Origin: Spongiivirga citrea
Lineage (GTDB): Bacteria > Bacteroidota > Bacteroidia > Flavobacteriales > Flavobacteriaceae
Assembly (NCBI RefSeq): GCF_010671565.1
Contig: NZ_JAABOQ010000009.1
Span: forward strand, 37,626 to 101,625
Length of the DNA stretch: 64,000 nucleotides
Direction of reading: 5' to 3'
Positions within the stretch are counted from its first letter, which is position 1; each line of letters begins with the position of its first letter. The notes beneath the pieces are model-generated. The model was not told the DNA's origin. It did not search any database and was given only the letters and a program-made list of their open reading frames with translations. The position numbers and the translations under genes are program-made. Below, one piece after another: positions 25,453 to 33,895 of this stretch.

Positions 25453-28272
25453 TTATACCATTTTTGATTTTCCATAGATCAGAATACCAGATAAACTTCC
25501 TAATGCAACAAATAACCAAAACCAATAGTTATTCTTAGAAACCGGACTAGCATCGCCAATAATTTTAAATCCGGCCCAGTAATAAGGATGTTTTAATAGA
25601 TCGTCTGATGTGGTGTTTAAATAATCCAGCTTTGCTTTTTGTAATGCAATGTCTTTCGCTTCACCTTTTTTAAGGTGGTTATAGTAGAAATCCATTAACT
25701 GGCTAGTCGTTTTGTCGTTATTTTTCCACATGGTGGTGGTCAAACTTTTGGCTCCTGCGTACATAAAACCACGTTCGATACTTAACAAACCTTCCCCTTT
25801 TTGAAGTTTTCCTATTCCTGTTTGGCAAGCACTTAAAGTCACCATATTGGCACTTATTGTTTGGTTATATAAATCCTTTACATACAATTTATCACCATCT
25901 TCATCTGGCGAAAATGCGAGATAGGAATAGTCAGGGAATTCGTCATTAGCTGATGCGTGGGTCGCTAAATGCAATAAGCCGTATTCATTATTTGTACTAT
26001 TAAAATTCTGCAATGTTGCCTCAGTTCCTGAAATTGAAATTCCATCAAAATGAGAAGCTACTAAGTCAATTTCATTTTTAGAATACGGCAAATCATATAA
26101 GCTTTTTTCGTCAAAAGTAGGAGCGAAGGCCAACAGCTTATTTTTCACTTTATTCTCTCCATTTTGAAATTGATTGGTCATTAAGGTAGCTGAACTCGCA
26201 TAGCGAATACTATATTCATTAATCACATAATTCCAATTATCTTGATTCTTATTAAGTACTCCAAACGGAATGTAACTCAATACACCATCGGGTATAATGA
26301 TAAGTTCGTTAGCGAAATTATCATCTAAAACAGGCTTCAAAATCGCAGCGTAGATCTCATTGCTTAGCGTTTGTAACTCGCTATTGTCACCCAGAGAAGG
26401 TGAAGCTATTTTCCTGTAAAACCCCTCAATCTTATTCTGAAGATCCTTGTTAAATGCTATTGCTTTTAAATCGATTTCTTTTTTTGATACCACCATTGCG
26501 TACAAAACTGAATCTGCAATATGATAATTGATTACTGTCTCATTTCTATTTAAAAAAGTTTGTGCCTCTTCAATAGTTGCAGTTTTTGCATCATACTTTA
26601 ACCGATAATATTTAGGATACTCTTTTTCGATAGATGCCAAGTGATAGATATATCCGTTGTTCCACTTAAATAAGGAATCATTAAGAACCTGTTTTTGATC
26701 TACCTCAGCATCAAACAACTTTTTTTCATAATAGTTAATGTTTGCTCGATATTGCTGACCGATATTTAAAATGCTGTCAGGCACTCCTCCAAATTTAGTT
26801 GCTTCGGCCGCCTTTATCGTTTCTAGAAGCAAAATACTCTTACTTTTTTCCATTGCTAAAAAAGCAAGTTGTAAATACTTAGGCTCTTTTGTTTTATTGT
26901 AGTTTTTGTGTGCTATTTGAATAATCTTATGAAAAACCGGATATGTTTGATCGATCAAGAAGGTTTTGTCTAGTTTACTTTCAAATTCCGTTTTTAGTTT
27001 GTCGAGTGTGTTGATTATTTGATTCGATACCTCGTAGGTCTGACCCTCATTTCGCTTATCCAGTTCAAGTAGTTGTAGTTTTTCGCTTAAAATGGTGAGC
27101 AATTGTCTTTTCGAAAATGCCGCTTCAGGAGCTGGATTCGAATCAAAACTAGAATTAGAAAAATCTGAAGTTGCATTGATCAACGCTTGTTGAATATTTA
27201 CAAGAGCTTCGGGATAATTCCGTTTTGTTTTTTCTAAAACAGCAAGCTTTAGATATATGTTCGCCACATCTTCATGAGGTCGATTGTTTCTATAGATTTT
27301 GTAGGCTTCAAGTGCCTTATCATAAAACACTTTTGATTGCCGGTAGTTGCCCTTCTTTAAATAAATATCACCATATAGTAATTGTGCTCTTCGGTGAAAT
27401 GGATCATCATCTGCTAAATATTGTTGCGATTCATTTAATGTATTCAATGCTTGAGTAATACTATCCTGTTTTAGCTGATTGGCCGCTAACTTTTGAATAA
27501 TAGTATTGACACTATTTTTATATGCCGCATTGGTTTTAATGGCTTGGATATATACAGGAAAACTTTTGTGTAATAAGTTGTTTGCCAAGGCATATTTACC
27601 CGTTCTATTATATAGTTCGGCTAATAATTGATCATTAGCTGCCTCTTGTAGAGGGCCTTCTGGTTTACCTTTATAAAATACATTGATCAATTCGGCTATC
27701 TTCAGGTAATACTTTTCGGCAATATCATACTTCCCTTTGTTTCTATAAATAGTGGCCAGATAACTAATTACACTTATATATTTTTCAATGCTTTCCTCGG
27801 TATGATCATTTATATTGATTGATTCATAACTGGTTAATAATTGTTGAAAATAAGATTTGGCCTTTTGGTAATCAGCAAGTTGAAAATAATAAGAAGCCCT
27901 GTTTAGGATAAAGGCTTCTTTTTCTGCTTGATAATTGGTCAGTTTATACGCAACAGAGTCCAATTTGAACATTGCTTCAACCTGATTTAAATATTCATTG
28001 TATCTAGGTAAGTCGTAATGATAGCTACTAGTAGTAATCAGCCAATTAAATAGCGATAAACGAGTATCTAGATCTTTAGCAGGATCTGTTAATTTTAATG
28101 CCCTATCCATAAAGAAGTAGGCACTGTCTTTATTAGAATAAAAATGAGGGTGTGCCTTGTAAAAAAGCTCCACAATTTTAGCTTCTCTCATTTCGTCATT
28201 GTTCCCCTGGGCATAACTAAAATTACAAAAGAAACAAAAGGCCGTAAAGTAAATTAATATAGATGGTTTCAT
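25453..28272 (-). CDS. Exported TPR-CHAT protease with C-terminal membrane anchor, paralogue 2
   Basis: The 939-residue protein has a signal peptide (about 1-21, ending FSYAQ). Many TPR units follow (about 60-480, such as YFQLADYQKAKSYFQQLL, YRNKGKYDIAEKYYLKI and GDIYLKKGNYRQSKVFYDKA). The CHAT domain (about 640-905) has catalytic H772 (LHLATHASAND) and C816 (LSACQTGIGK), and the usual ERGFMYAGAKS motif. A C-terminal helix (about 916-933) ends in KSKMV. The TPR pattern is much clearer than in its neighbour. The start codon is preceded directly by a terminator hairpin and T-run, so expression probably depends on readthrough from the lipoprotein gene. It belongs to the operon headed by promoter copy C. 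Confidence 0.9.
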   Translation of the reverse strand: MKPSILIYFTAFCFFCNFSYAQGNNDEMREAKIVELFYKAHPHFYSNKDSAYFFMDRALKLTDPAKDLDTRLSLFNWLITTSSYHYDLPRYNEYLNQVEAMFKLDSVAYKLTNYQAEKEAFILNRASYYFQLADYQKAKSYFQQLLTSYESININDHTEESIEKYISVISYLATIYRNKGKYDIAEKYYLKIAELINVFYKGKPEGPLQEAANDQLLAELYNRTGKYALANNLLHKSFPVYIQAIKTNAAYKNSVNTIIQKLAANQLKQDSITQALNTLNESQQYLADDDPFHRRAQLLYGDIYLKKGNYRQSKVFYDKALEAYKIYRNNRPHEDVANIYLKLAVLEKTKRNYPEALVNIQQALINATSDFSNSSFDSNPAPEAAFSKRQLLTILSEKLQLLELDKRNEGQTYEVSNQIINTLDKLKTEFESKLDKTFLIDQTYPVFHKIIQIAHKNYNKTKEPKYLQLAFLAMEKSKSILLLETIKAAEATKFGGVPDSILNIGQQYRANINYYEKKLFDAEVDQKQVLNDSLFKWNNGYIYHLASIEKEYPKYYRLKYDAKTATIEEAQTFLNRNETVINYHIADSVLYAMVVSKKEIDLKAIAFNKDLQNKIEGFYRKIASPSLGDNSELQTLSNEIYAAILKPVLDDNFANELIIIPDGVLSYIPFGVLNKNQDNWNYVINEYSIRYASSATLMTNQFQNGENKVKNKLLAFAPTFDEKSLYDLPYSKNEIDLVASHFDGISISGTEATLQNFNSTNNEYGLLHLATHASANDEFPDYSYLAFSPDEDGDKLYVKDLYNQTISANMVTLSACQTGIGKLQKGEGLLSIERGFMYAGAKSLTTTMWKNNDKTTSQLMDFYYNHLKKGEAKDIALQKAKLDYLNTTSDDLLKHPYYWAGFKIIGDASPVSKNNYWFWLFVALGSLSGILIYGKSKMV

Positions 28273-28302
28273 AAAAAAAGCCCCACATGCTTATGAGGCT
28301 TT
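28273..28302 (-). terminator. Terminator or attenuator between lipoprotein and CHAT genes
   Basis: The AAAGCCTCA/TGGGGCTTT stem (one G-T pair, 8-base loop) is followed on the minus strand by seven T residues that touch the ATG of the CHAT gene at 28272. It would stop most transcripts coming from the lipoprotein gene and may set the lipoprotein-to-protease ratio. Confidence 0.8.
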
Positions 28303-28330
28303 AAGTTAGTATAAATTAGCAATACTTGAT

Positions 28331-28960
28331 TTAAAAACGTTGCATAAAGATGCTATAGGTTGTTTCGCCTCCCGTTACTTCAAACTCTTTAGTAATTTCA
28401 ATTTTTATTAAATCCCCTTCCATTTCAATAGGGTAAGATAACATTCCTTCAAGCTCGCCGCTTGGTTCGTTAATCTCCTGATATACTTCTCCTTCTGCTG
28501 TACTTAATCGAATGAAAAGATTTCCGTTTTCAATACTGCTTAAAAGATTAAACATCCTAATACCTGGTACCGGGCAGTTGGTGCGTTTAGGAATAACGCA
28601 GGGTCTTGGCGTTGGTGCTCTTGGAATAATGCCACCAAACTGTTCTATTAAAAATGCCAGCGACTCCTCATTTTCGGCTAGCTGTTGCTGAACCTGCTCA
28701 AGCTGCTCTACATAATTTTCTTGGCCTTCTTCAATAAGAGCTACCAATCTTTTTTTCTCAACTTCTAAATCATGCTTTTGTGACTCTAAATAATGCTGAT
28801 GAAGTGAGGCTTCAAAATAAGTTTCTTCATTTTCTGTTTCTTCACCGTACTGTGCGAGCTGCACATTATCAAGTGTGTCATTTGTCTGATTGTTTTCCAC
28901 CGTACAGGAGTTTAGTGAAAAGATCATTGTTAGTAATACCAAAAAGTTCATTGTTTTCAT
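28331..28960 (-). CDS. Coiled-coil lipoprotein preceding the CHAT proteases
   Basis: The chosen ATG at 28960 begins a lipoprotein signal (MKTMNFLVLLTMIFSLNSC, C19). A longer frame from 29023 would add a poorly fitting 21-residue prefix and overlap the promoter. The 209-residue product has an acidic Gln/Glu-rich coiled coil (about 48-108, EQLEQVQQQLAENEES), a Pro-rich Cys-containing hinge (RAPTPRPCVIPKRTNCPVPG) and a C-terminal beta domain of about 85 residues. No family is recognised. Promoter copy C ends 31 bases before the ATG. It may be the surface or periplasmic input for the protease pair; this is inference. Confidence 0.75.
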   Translation of the reverse strand: MKTMNFLVLLTMIFSLNSCTVENNQTNDTLDNVQLAQYGEETENEETYFEASLHQHYLESQKHDLEVEKKRLVALIEEGQENYVEQLEQVQQQLAENEESLAFLIEQFGGIIPRAPTPRPCVIPKRTNCPVPGIRMFNLLSSIENGNLFIRLSTAEGEVYQEINEPSGELEGMLSYPIEMEGDLIKIEITKEFEVTGGETTYSIFMQRF

Positions 28961-28990
28961 TTTAGTTAATGTTTTTGTTGACTTATATGC

Positions 28991-29025
28991 TTTAGTGCAT
29001 AAAAATCTAGTTAGGGTTAACATTT
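28991..29025 (-). promoter_or_regulatory. ECF-type promoter candidate, copy C (lipoprotein/CHAT operon)
   Basis: Minus strand: AAATGTTAACC, 17 bases, CACTAAA, identical in both blocks and spacing to copies A and B. It ends 31 bases before the lipoprotein ATG and heads the operon containing both CHAT proteases. Confidence 0.76.
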
Positions 29026-29094
29026 TTTTGAAAAAACTTTTTCGGTAGTGCGTAAGGGAATGCTGCGAAAGTAATACGTAACTACAATTTATTT

Positions 29095-29113
29095 AGGGGG
29101 CAAAAAGCCCCTT
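29095..29113. promoter_or_regulatory. G-rich dyad, copy 1 (AGGGGGCAAAAAGCCCCTT)
   Basis: The dyad stands 135 bases before the lipoprotein start at 28960. A closely similar dyad stands 136 bases before hemA (42337-42355); both are flanked by TTTA/TAAA. It may be an operator. It lacks the T-run expected of a terminator, though it also lies 64 bases past the DUF3109 gene. Confidence 0.4.
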
Positions 29114-29176
29114 ATGCTAGGATGTTTTTACGGGAAATAGCCTTTTTATAGAATTGCAATCAGGGAAAAGTCCAAA

Positions 29177-29743
29177 CTATTTCATCTCGGCAGCCACTTT
29201 CTCCAACTCCAAATACCAATCCTCACCAAACTTTCTAATAAGTGCATCTTTGGTGAATTTATAAACAGGAACTTGTAGTTCTTTCCCTAGCGTACAAGCA
29301 TCATCACAAATAGGCCATTTATGATAATTTACAGCAGCAAACTCGGAATAATCTTGAACGCGAACAGGGTATAGGTGGCAAGAAATAGGCTTTCTAAAGT
29401 CTACTTCGCCCGCATTGTATGCGTCTTCAATACCGCAACCAGCAATGCCATTTTCGTTGAAGGATATATAGGCACATTCTGCACCGTTCACTAGCGGAGT
29501 TTCTAACTCGTTTTTATCAGTGACAATATGTGTGCCTTGGGCTTCAATTGCCTTAATGCCTTCTTCACGAAGAAATAGCTTTACTTTTGGATAAATTTCC
29601 TTTAGTATTTCGACCTCTTCGGCTTCGACTGGTGCCCCTGCCTCGCCAGCAATGCAACACTCACCTTTACAAGCGGAAAGATTACAGACAAAATCCTTCT
29701 CAATGAGATCTTCGCTAACTATCGTTTTACCTAATTGAAACAT
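29177..29743 (-). CDS. DUF3109 family Cys-rich protein
   Basis: The 188-residue protein has cysteine clusters NLSACKGECCIAGEAG, GAECAYISFN, GIAGCGIEDA, PISCHLYPVR and WPICDDACTLG. This matches DUF3109, a family related to YkgJ-type zinc or iron-sulfur cluster binding proteins and conserved in Bacteroidota. No signal peptide is present, so it is probably cytosolic. It is transcribed alone, divergent from marC. The bound metal and function are unknown. Confidence 0.9.
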   Translation of the reverse strand: MFQLGKTIVSEDLIEKDFVCNLSACKGECCIAGEAGAPVEAEEVEILKEIYPKVKLFLREEGIKAIEAQGTHIVTDKNELETPLVNGAECAYISFNENGIAGCGIEDAYNAGEVDFRKPISCHLYPVRVQDYSEFAAVNYHKWPICDDACTLGKELQVPVYKFTKDALIRKFGEDWYLELEKVAAEMK

Positions 29744-29843
29744 AGCGGCAAAGATAATGAAGCTATTCCATTAAAAATCGGCTTCTTTATCTGAAAATCA
29801 GAAAGAACTTATAGTACCTTTGCGCCAATTAAAAGCTAAACAG

Positions 29844-30473
29844 ATGTTCTTAAAATTTAGTTTTAGTGACTTCATTGAAGTATTTAAAAATCTCAACTTC
29901 GATTTTAAAGAAATAGTAACTGCATTTATGGTCCTATTCGCAGTTATTGATATTATTGGGAACATTCCTATCATTATCGACCTTCGAAAAAAGGTAGGAC
30001 ATATTCAATCGGAAAAAGCGGCACTCATTGCTGGTATAATTATGATTGTTTTCTTGTTCGTGGGGAAAAGTATTTTGAACCTTATTGGTATTGATGTAAA
30101 TTCATTTGCAGTAGCTGGTGCTTTTATCTTATTTTTTATTGCCTTAGAAATGATTTTGGGAATCACCCTCTATAAAGAAGAAGACACAAATCCGATCACA
30201 GCTTCAGTATTTCCATTGGCATTCCCGCTGATTGCAGGACCAGGTAGCTTGACGACTTTATTATCATTGCGTGCTGAATTCGCTACTGAAAATATCATTG
30301 TAGCCATCTTGGCAAACATGATATTTTTATATGTTGTATTAAAAACTTCATCTAAGATCGAAAAACTAATTGGCCCGAATGGTATTAGCATTGTTCGTAA
30401 AGTTTTCGGGGTAATATTATTGGCAATTGCGGTTAAGCTGTTTGCGGTAAACTTTAAATTATTATTAGCTTAA
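29844..30473 (+). CDS. MarC family integral membrane protein
   Basis: The product from the ATG at 29844 has 209 residues with six helices. Family motifs are FAVIDIIGNIPIIIDL in the first helix and SVFPLAFPLIAGPGSLTTLLSL in the middle, as in MarC/YhgN proteins. A TTG at 29820 is in frame but unnecessary. MarC was once linked to multiple antibiotic resistance but its role is unresolved. It is the first gene of a likely three-gene unit with a tiny membrane protein and a small flavoprotein. Confidence 0.92.
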   Translation: MFLKFSFSDFIEVFKNLNFDFKEIVTAFMVLFAVIDIIGNIPIIIDLRKKVGHIQSEKAALIAGIIMIVFLFVGKSILNLIGIDVNSFAVAGAFILFFIALEMILGITLYKEEDTNPITASVFPLAFPLIAGPGSLTTLLSLRAEFATENIIVAILANMIFLYVVLKTSSKIEKLIGPNGISIVRKVFGVILLAIAVKLFAVNFKLLLA

Positions 30474-30484
30474 ATTAAGAAGAT

Positions 30485-30688
30485 ATGCGAATATTCACCA
30501 TAGTAATCATGGTCATTGCACTTGGTCTGATTGCACTTAATGTAACTAAATTAGACTTCAATAACATATTTGAAGGGGATAGCGGTATCGCACTAATTGG
30601 CATAATTGCATGTTTGTGTGTTATTGTTTTGATGTTAGTTTTTAGAACATCGAAAGCAATACAAGACAAGATTAAAAACCGCAAATAA
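30485..30688 (+). CDS. Small two-helix membrane protein
   Basis: The 67-residue product has helices at about residues 3-20 and 36-54, an acidic loop (LDFNNIFEGDSG) between them and a basic tail (KDKIKNRK-like). It begins 11 bases after marC and ends one base before the flavoprotein start, so it is translated as part of that unit. No family is recognised. Confidence 0.75.
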   Translation: MRIFTIVIMVIALGLIALNVTKLDFNNIFEGDSGIALIGIIACLCVIVLMLVFRTSKAIQDKIKNRK

Positions 30689-30689
30689 A

Positions 30690-31298
30690 ATGTTTGATGT
30701 TTTAGTTATAGGTGGCGGTGCCGCGGGTATGTCTTGTGCACTTGTTTTAGGTTCCGCAAAGAATAAAGAATATGCCAAAGGAAAACGAGTTGGCATTATA
30801 ATGCACCAAAAAGCATCGCATTTGCAAAGTGCCTTATTTAATAATGTATTAGGATTAACACCTGGCACTACAGGTGCAGAAATTCTTGAAAAGGGGAAAG
30901 CTCAATTGGCAGAGCAGTATCCGCATGTTCATCAAATTGAAAACGAGAAAGTAAAATCGGTTTACGGTGATGCAGGATACTTTATAGTAACCACCAATAA
31001 AAATCAATATAAGGCGAATATGGTTGTATTAGCGGTTGGATATACCAATCTATTCAACATTAAAGGCTTTGAAAACGATATTATTCCTCATGAAAAATCA
31101 CTGGCGGTTAAAGAGCGTATCGCCATACGAAATACTGATCATTTGGTAAGACCTGGTTTATTTGTTGCTGGTTCATTAGCTGGCTGGCGAAGCCAATTTG
31201 CTACTGCTTGTGGTAGTGGTGCGCATGTCGCTACTGATATTCTGACGATTTGGAATAGTGGGGTGCATACTAAGGTGCATGATAAGGTTTTATCCTAA
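30690..31298 (+). CDS. Compact NAD(P)/FAD-dependent oxidoreductase
   Basis: The 202-residue protein begins with a dinucleotide-binding motif (DVLVIGGGAAGMSCALVLG) and later has a typical FAD-binding ATG-like motif (MVVLAVGYT) and LFVAGSLAG before the C-terminus, like thioredoxin-reductase-fold flavoproteins. It is shorter than ordinary thioredoxin reductase (about 310 residues), lacks the CxxC redox pair and has no clear separate NADPH domain. The substrate is unknown. Confidence 0.83.
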   Translation: MFDVLVIGGGAAGMSCALVLGSAKNKEYAKGKRVGIIMHQKASHLQSALFNNVLGLTPGTTGAEILEKGKAQLAEQYPHVHQIENEKVKSVYGDAGYFIVTTNKNQYKANMVVLAVGYTNLFNIKGFENDIIPHEKSLAVKERIAIRNTDHLVRPGLFVAGSLAGWRSQFATACGSGAHVATDILTIWNSGVHTKVHDKVLS

Positions 31299-31368
31299 AG
31301 TTTTAGGTCACTTATAGCGGACTAGAGAGATTTTTGACTTTGCTTAAGGTCTCGACCAGACACTGTAA

Positions 31369-31845
31369 CTAAAACAGACTGGTCTGTTTTGCTGGACTTT
31401 CATGCTCCAACAACCATTTTTTTCGCCAAAGTCCACCAGCATAGCCAGTTAAGGAGCCATCAGAGCCGATGACCCTATGGCATGGTATTATAATACTTAT
31501 CGGGTTTTTACCATTCGCAGACGCCACAGCGCGAATTGCTTTTAAATCACCTATTGCTTTGGTTTGTTCTAAATAAGTCCTTGTTTTTCCGTGTGGGATA
31601 TTGAGTAGTTCTTCCCATACCTTCTGCTGAAAATCAGTCCCTTGTGGATTGAGTTTTACGTTAAAATCAGATCGTTTACCTTCAAAATATTCACTAAGTT
31701 GGTATACACAATCTTCTAAAACTTCGGGAATGGTTTCTGTAATTGGCTCTTTCTCATCGAGCATGCTAATTGTAGAAACTCCTTCAGTATCTCCTTCAAT
31801 TTTTAAAATGCCAAGCGGACTATCAACAAACGCAGTTTCCATCAT
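31369..31845 (-). CDS. ogt: Methylated-DNA-[protein]-cysteine S-methyltransferase
   Basis: The 158-residue suicide repair protein removes alkyl groups from O6-alkylguanine. The acceptor is C122 in IIIPCHRVIGSDGSLTGYAGG, the signature of the family; GTDFQQKVWEEL is the recognition-helix region. The ATG overlaps the stop of the upstream CorC-like gene (ATGA). A second ATG directly after the first is an equal choice. The last six codons form part of a terminator hairpin. Confidence 0.95.
   Translation of the reverse strand: MMETAFVDSPLGILKIEGDTEGVSTISMLDEKEPITETIPEVLEDCVYQLSEYFEGKRSDFNVKLNPQGTDFQQKVWEELLNIPHGKTRTYLEQTKAIGDLKAIRAVASANGKNPISIIIPCHRVIGSDGSLTGYAGGLWRKKWLLEHESPAKQTSLF
31371..31390. 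terminator. Bidirectional hairpin overlapping the ogt stop codon
   Basis: The AAAACAGA/TCTGTTTT stem with a four-base loop contains the last ogt codons and follows the convergent flavoprotein gene by about 70 bases. It is palindromic with A and T arms, so it may serve both strands. Confidence 0.6.
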
Positions 31846-32966
31846 TCTCCATCTTTAGTACTTTCATCTTGAATGATTCCGAGCCTTTTTGCTCTGCCTT
31901 CCCAATTACGCCTTGCAAGGCTTTGCATGTCGGCCACATTATCGCTTTCATCCATAATCTCTAACCCTAACAAGGTTTCAATCACGTCTTCCATCGAAAC
32001 AAGACCGCTTAATGAGCCATATTCATCAACTACAATTGCCATATGGTTCTTTTTAGAAACCAGTTTGGCAAATAATTGCGGTATTGGCAAGGTTCTATCT
32101 GTAATTAAGATATCTCGTTTAATATCACCTAAGGCTTTTGATCCGTTTCCGTTTGCCATTTCTTTAAAGATCTCATCCTTTAAAGCTAAGCCAACAATAT
32201 TGTCTTCTTTTTCACTATACAATGGAATCCTAGAAAAGCGTAAATTCTGATTTTCTTTAAAAAATTCCTCAACAGTCATTTTCTCATCAGCAATTTTCAT
32301 CACCGTTCTAGGCGTCATCACATCCTTCACCTCAACTTCATTAAAAGTCAATAAGTTTTGAATGATCTTACTTTCTGATTCTTCAAAAACACCTTCTTCA
32401 TGAGCAATATTGGTCATGGCATGAAAATCTTCACGACTCAACACGCTACCATGTGCGCTTTTACCAATAAGCCTGGTTGTAAGCTGTAATAGCCAAAGAA
32501 TTCCTGTCCATTTGAGAGGGAATATAAGTGCTGTAAGTGCCTTTGCGGTAAAGTTTGTAAGCTGTTTCCAGTAGGTTGCCCCAATGGTTTTAGGAATAAT
32601 TTCTGAAGCAACTAAAATTAGAATTGTCATAATTGATGATACAACACCAACCATTAAATCCTCGGTCATTTCCATTCCTAAAAATGTTCTGGTGGTACTT
32701 CCATACATTTCTGCATACGCCACTTTTGCCTGTACACCAACAAGAATTGCACCTACCGTATGCGCTATAGTATTTAGTGTCAAAATCGCAATTAGCGGTT
32801 TATCGACGTCCTTTTTTAAATCTTCAAGTGTCTGGGCATATCCTTTTCCCTCCTGCTTTTTTACATTGATAAAGGTTGGAGTAATACTCAATAAAACTGC
32901 TTCTAAAATTGAGCATAAAAACGAAAAGAAAATTGATACAGCACCGTAAAATAAGAGTAGACCCAT
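31842..32966 (-). CDS. CNNM/CorC-type transporter (DUF21 plus CBS domains)
   Basis: The 374-residue protein has an N-terminal DUF21 membrane region (about 1-155, four helices, with SEIIPKTIGATYWKQL) and a CBS pair (about 195-340, DVMTPRTVMKIAD and MAIVVDEYGSLSGLVSMEDVIETLLG). This order matches CNNM/CorC proteins, thought to move Mg2+ or Co2+, with nucleotide sensing by the CBS pair. The C-terminal CorC_HlyC domain is missing: the protein ends soon after the second CBS. It overlaps ogt by four bases. Confidence 0.9.
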   Translation of the reverse strand: MGLLLFYGAVSIFFSFLCSILEAVLLSITPTFINVKKQEGKGYAQTLEDLKKDVDKPLIAILTLNTIAHTVGAILVGVQAKVAYAEMYGSTTRTFLGMEMTEDLMVGVVSSIMTILILVASEIIPKTIGATYWKQLTNFTAKALTALIFPLKWTGILWLLQLTTRLIGKSAHGSVLSREDFHAMTNIAHEEGVFEESESKIIQNLLTFNEVEVKDVMTPRTVMKIADEKMTVEEFFKENQNLRFSRIPLYSEKEDNIVGLALKDEIFKEMANGNGSKALGDIKRDILITDRTLPIPQLFAKLVSKKNHMAIVVDEYGSLSGLVSMEDVIETLLGLEIMDESDNVADMQSLARRNWEGRAKRLGIIQDESTKDGE

Positions 32967-33027
32967 TAGTTGTGTTGGTTATATTGCTAATTTAAGAATT
33001 AATTATCCATAAACTCCTGGCTAACTA

Positions 33028-33801
33028 CTATTCCAGGTTTTTAATAAACTTCTCGACGTTGATATGTACGTCGTCTTCACCGTCAAGATCAAACGGATTT
33101 TCTAAATGCGCCTGAATATTATCTAGAGCTACCAAAATGATACTGAACAATATTGGCATTACATAACGTATTCCCCAAGAATATTCATCGGCGGCATGTG
33201 CGAAATGTGGGCCATATACAATCGGAAGTATGACAATAAAAATGTCACTATAAATACGAAGTGTTCTCGGTGTTCTATATTGGTAAATATGCTTGATGCG
33301 CTCAAAGGAGATCATCATTTTACTTAAAAACTGATTTGAACGTGAGGCTTCCCCAGATGGCAATCCATGAGTTCTTAATGACTTAATGAATATTGATAGT
33401 TTGGTAAAACTGTCATAGATTTTCTTTTCGTGAATTTCCAGCTCATCAACAGGATGCGAAAACATCACTTTACATTCACTAAAAAGCTCTTCCAGAAGAT
33501 GCTTGAGTTCTTCTTTTAAATGTTCAGGTGATTTTTCTAACCAATGTACTGTGGCAAAAAACAAGGCTCTCCCGTGCGCTTTTATTCCTCCGTATTCGTC
33601 CAAAGCTACCTCGCGACGTTTGTATGCACCGCCAATCGAAAATACAATAGGAAATACTATTGCAGTTGCGATTAGTGTAAGAGGGAAGTCGGCTATAATG
33701 TGATATTCTCTACAGATGTATGTTGAAGCAACCGATAAAGTGGTAATAATGAAGGTTTTATAATTGATGATAAGTCCGACATGGCGGAATATTTTTCTCA
33801 T
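33028..33801 (-). CDS. Bestrophin-like membrane protein
   Basis: The 257-residue protein has helices near residues 12-30, 36-56, about 185-200 and 208-228. Just after the last helix is LDNIQAHLENPFDLDG, resembling the conserved LENPF-type element of bestrophin anion channels. The central cytosolic part is helical. Identification rests on this motif and the overall topology. A chloride or other anion channel is likely but not proved. It is 61 bases upstream of the CorC-like gene on the same strand. Confidence 0.75.
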   Translation of the reverse strand: MRKIFRHVGLIINYKTFIITTLSVASTYICREYHIIADFPLTLIATAIVFPIVFSIGGAYKRREVALDEYGGIKAHGRALFFATVHWLEKSPEHLKEELKHLLEELFSECKVMFSHPVDELEIHEKKIYDSFTKLSIFIKSLRTHGLPSGEASRSNQFLSKMMISFERIKHIYQYRTPRTLRIYSDIFIVILPIVYGPHFAHAADEYSWGIRYVMPILFSIILVALDNIQAHLENPFDLDGEDDVHINVEKFIKNLE

Positions 33802-33895
33802 TAATGTCTGGTTTAGTTAATAGACGTGAAATATCTTTTTATGGATTGGAAAAAGACAATAGTTTGATATAAGAACTTTCTTGTATTCTAAAATT

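Noticed and set aside
20532..28960. Bacterial gasdermin partner for the CHAT proteases
   Set aside because: None of the neighbours looks like a gasdermin; the 285-residue protein fits DUF4412 with a signal peptide, and the proteases themselves are exported.
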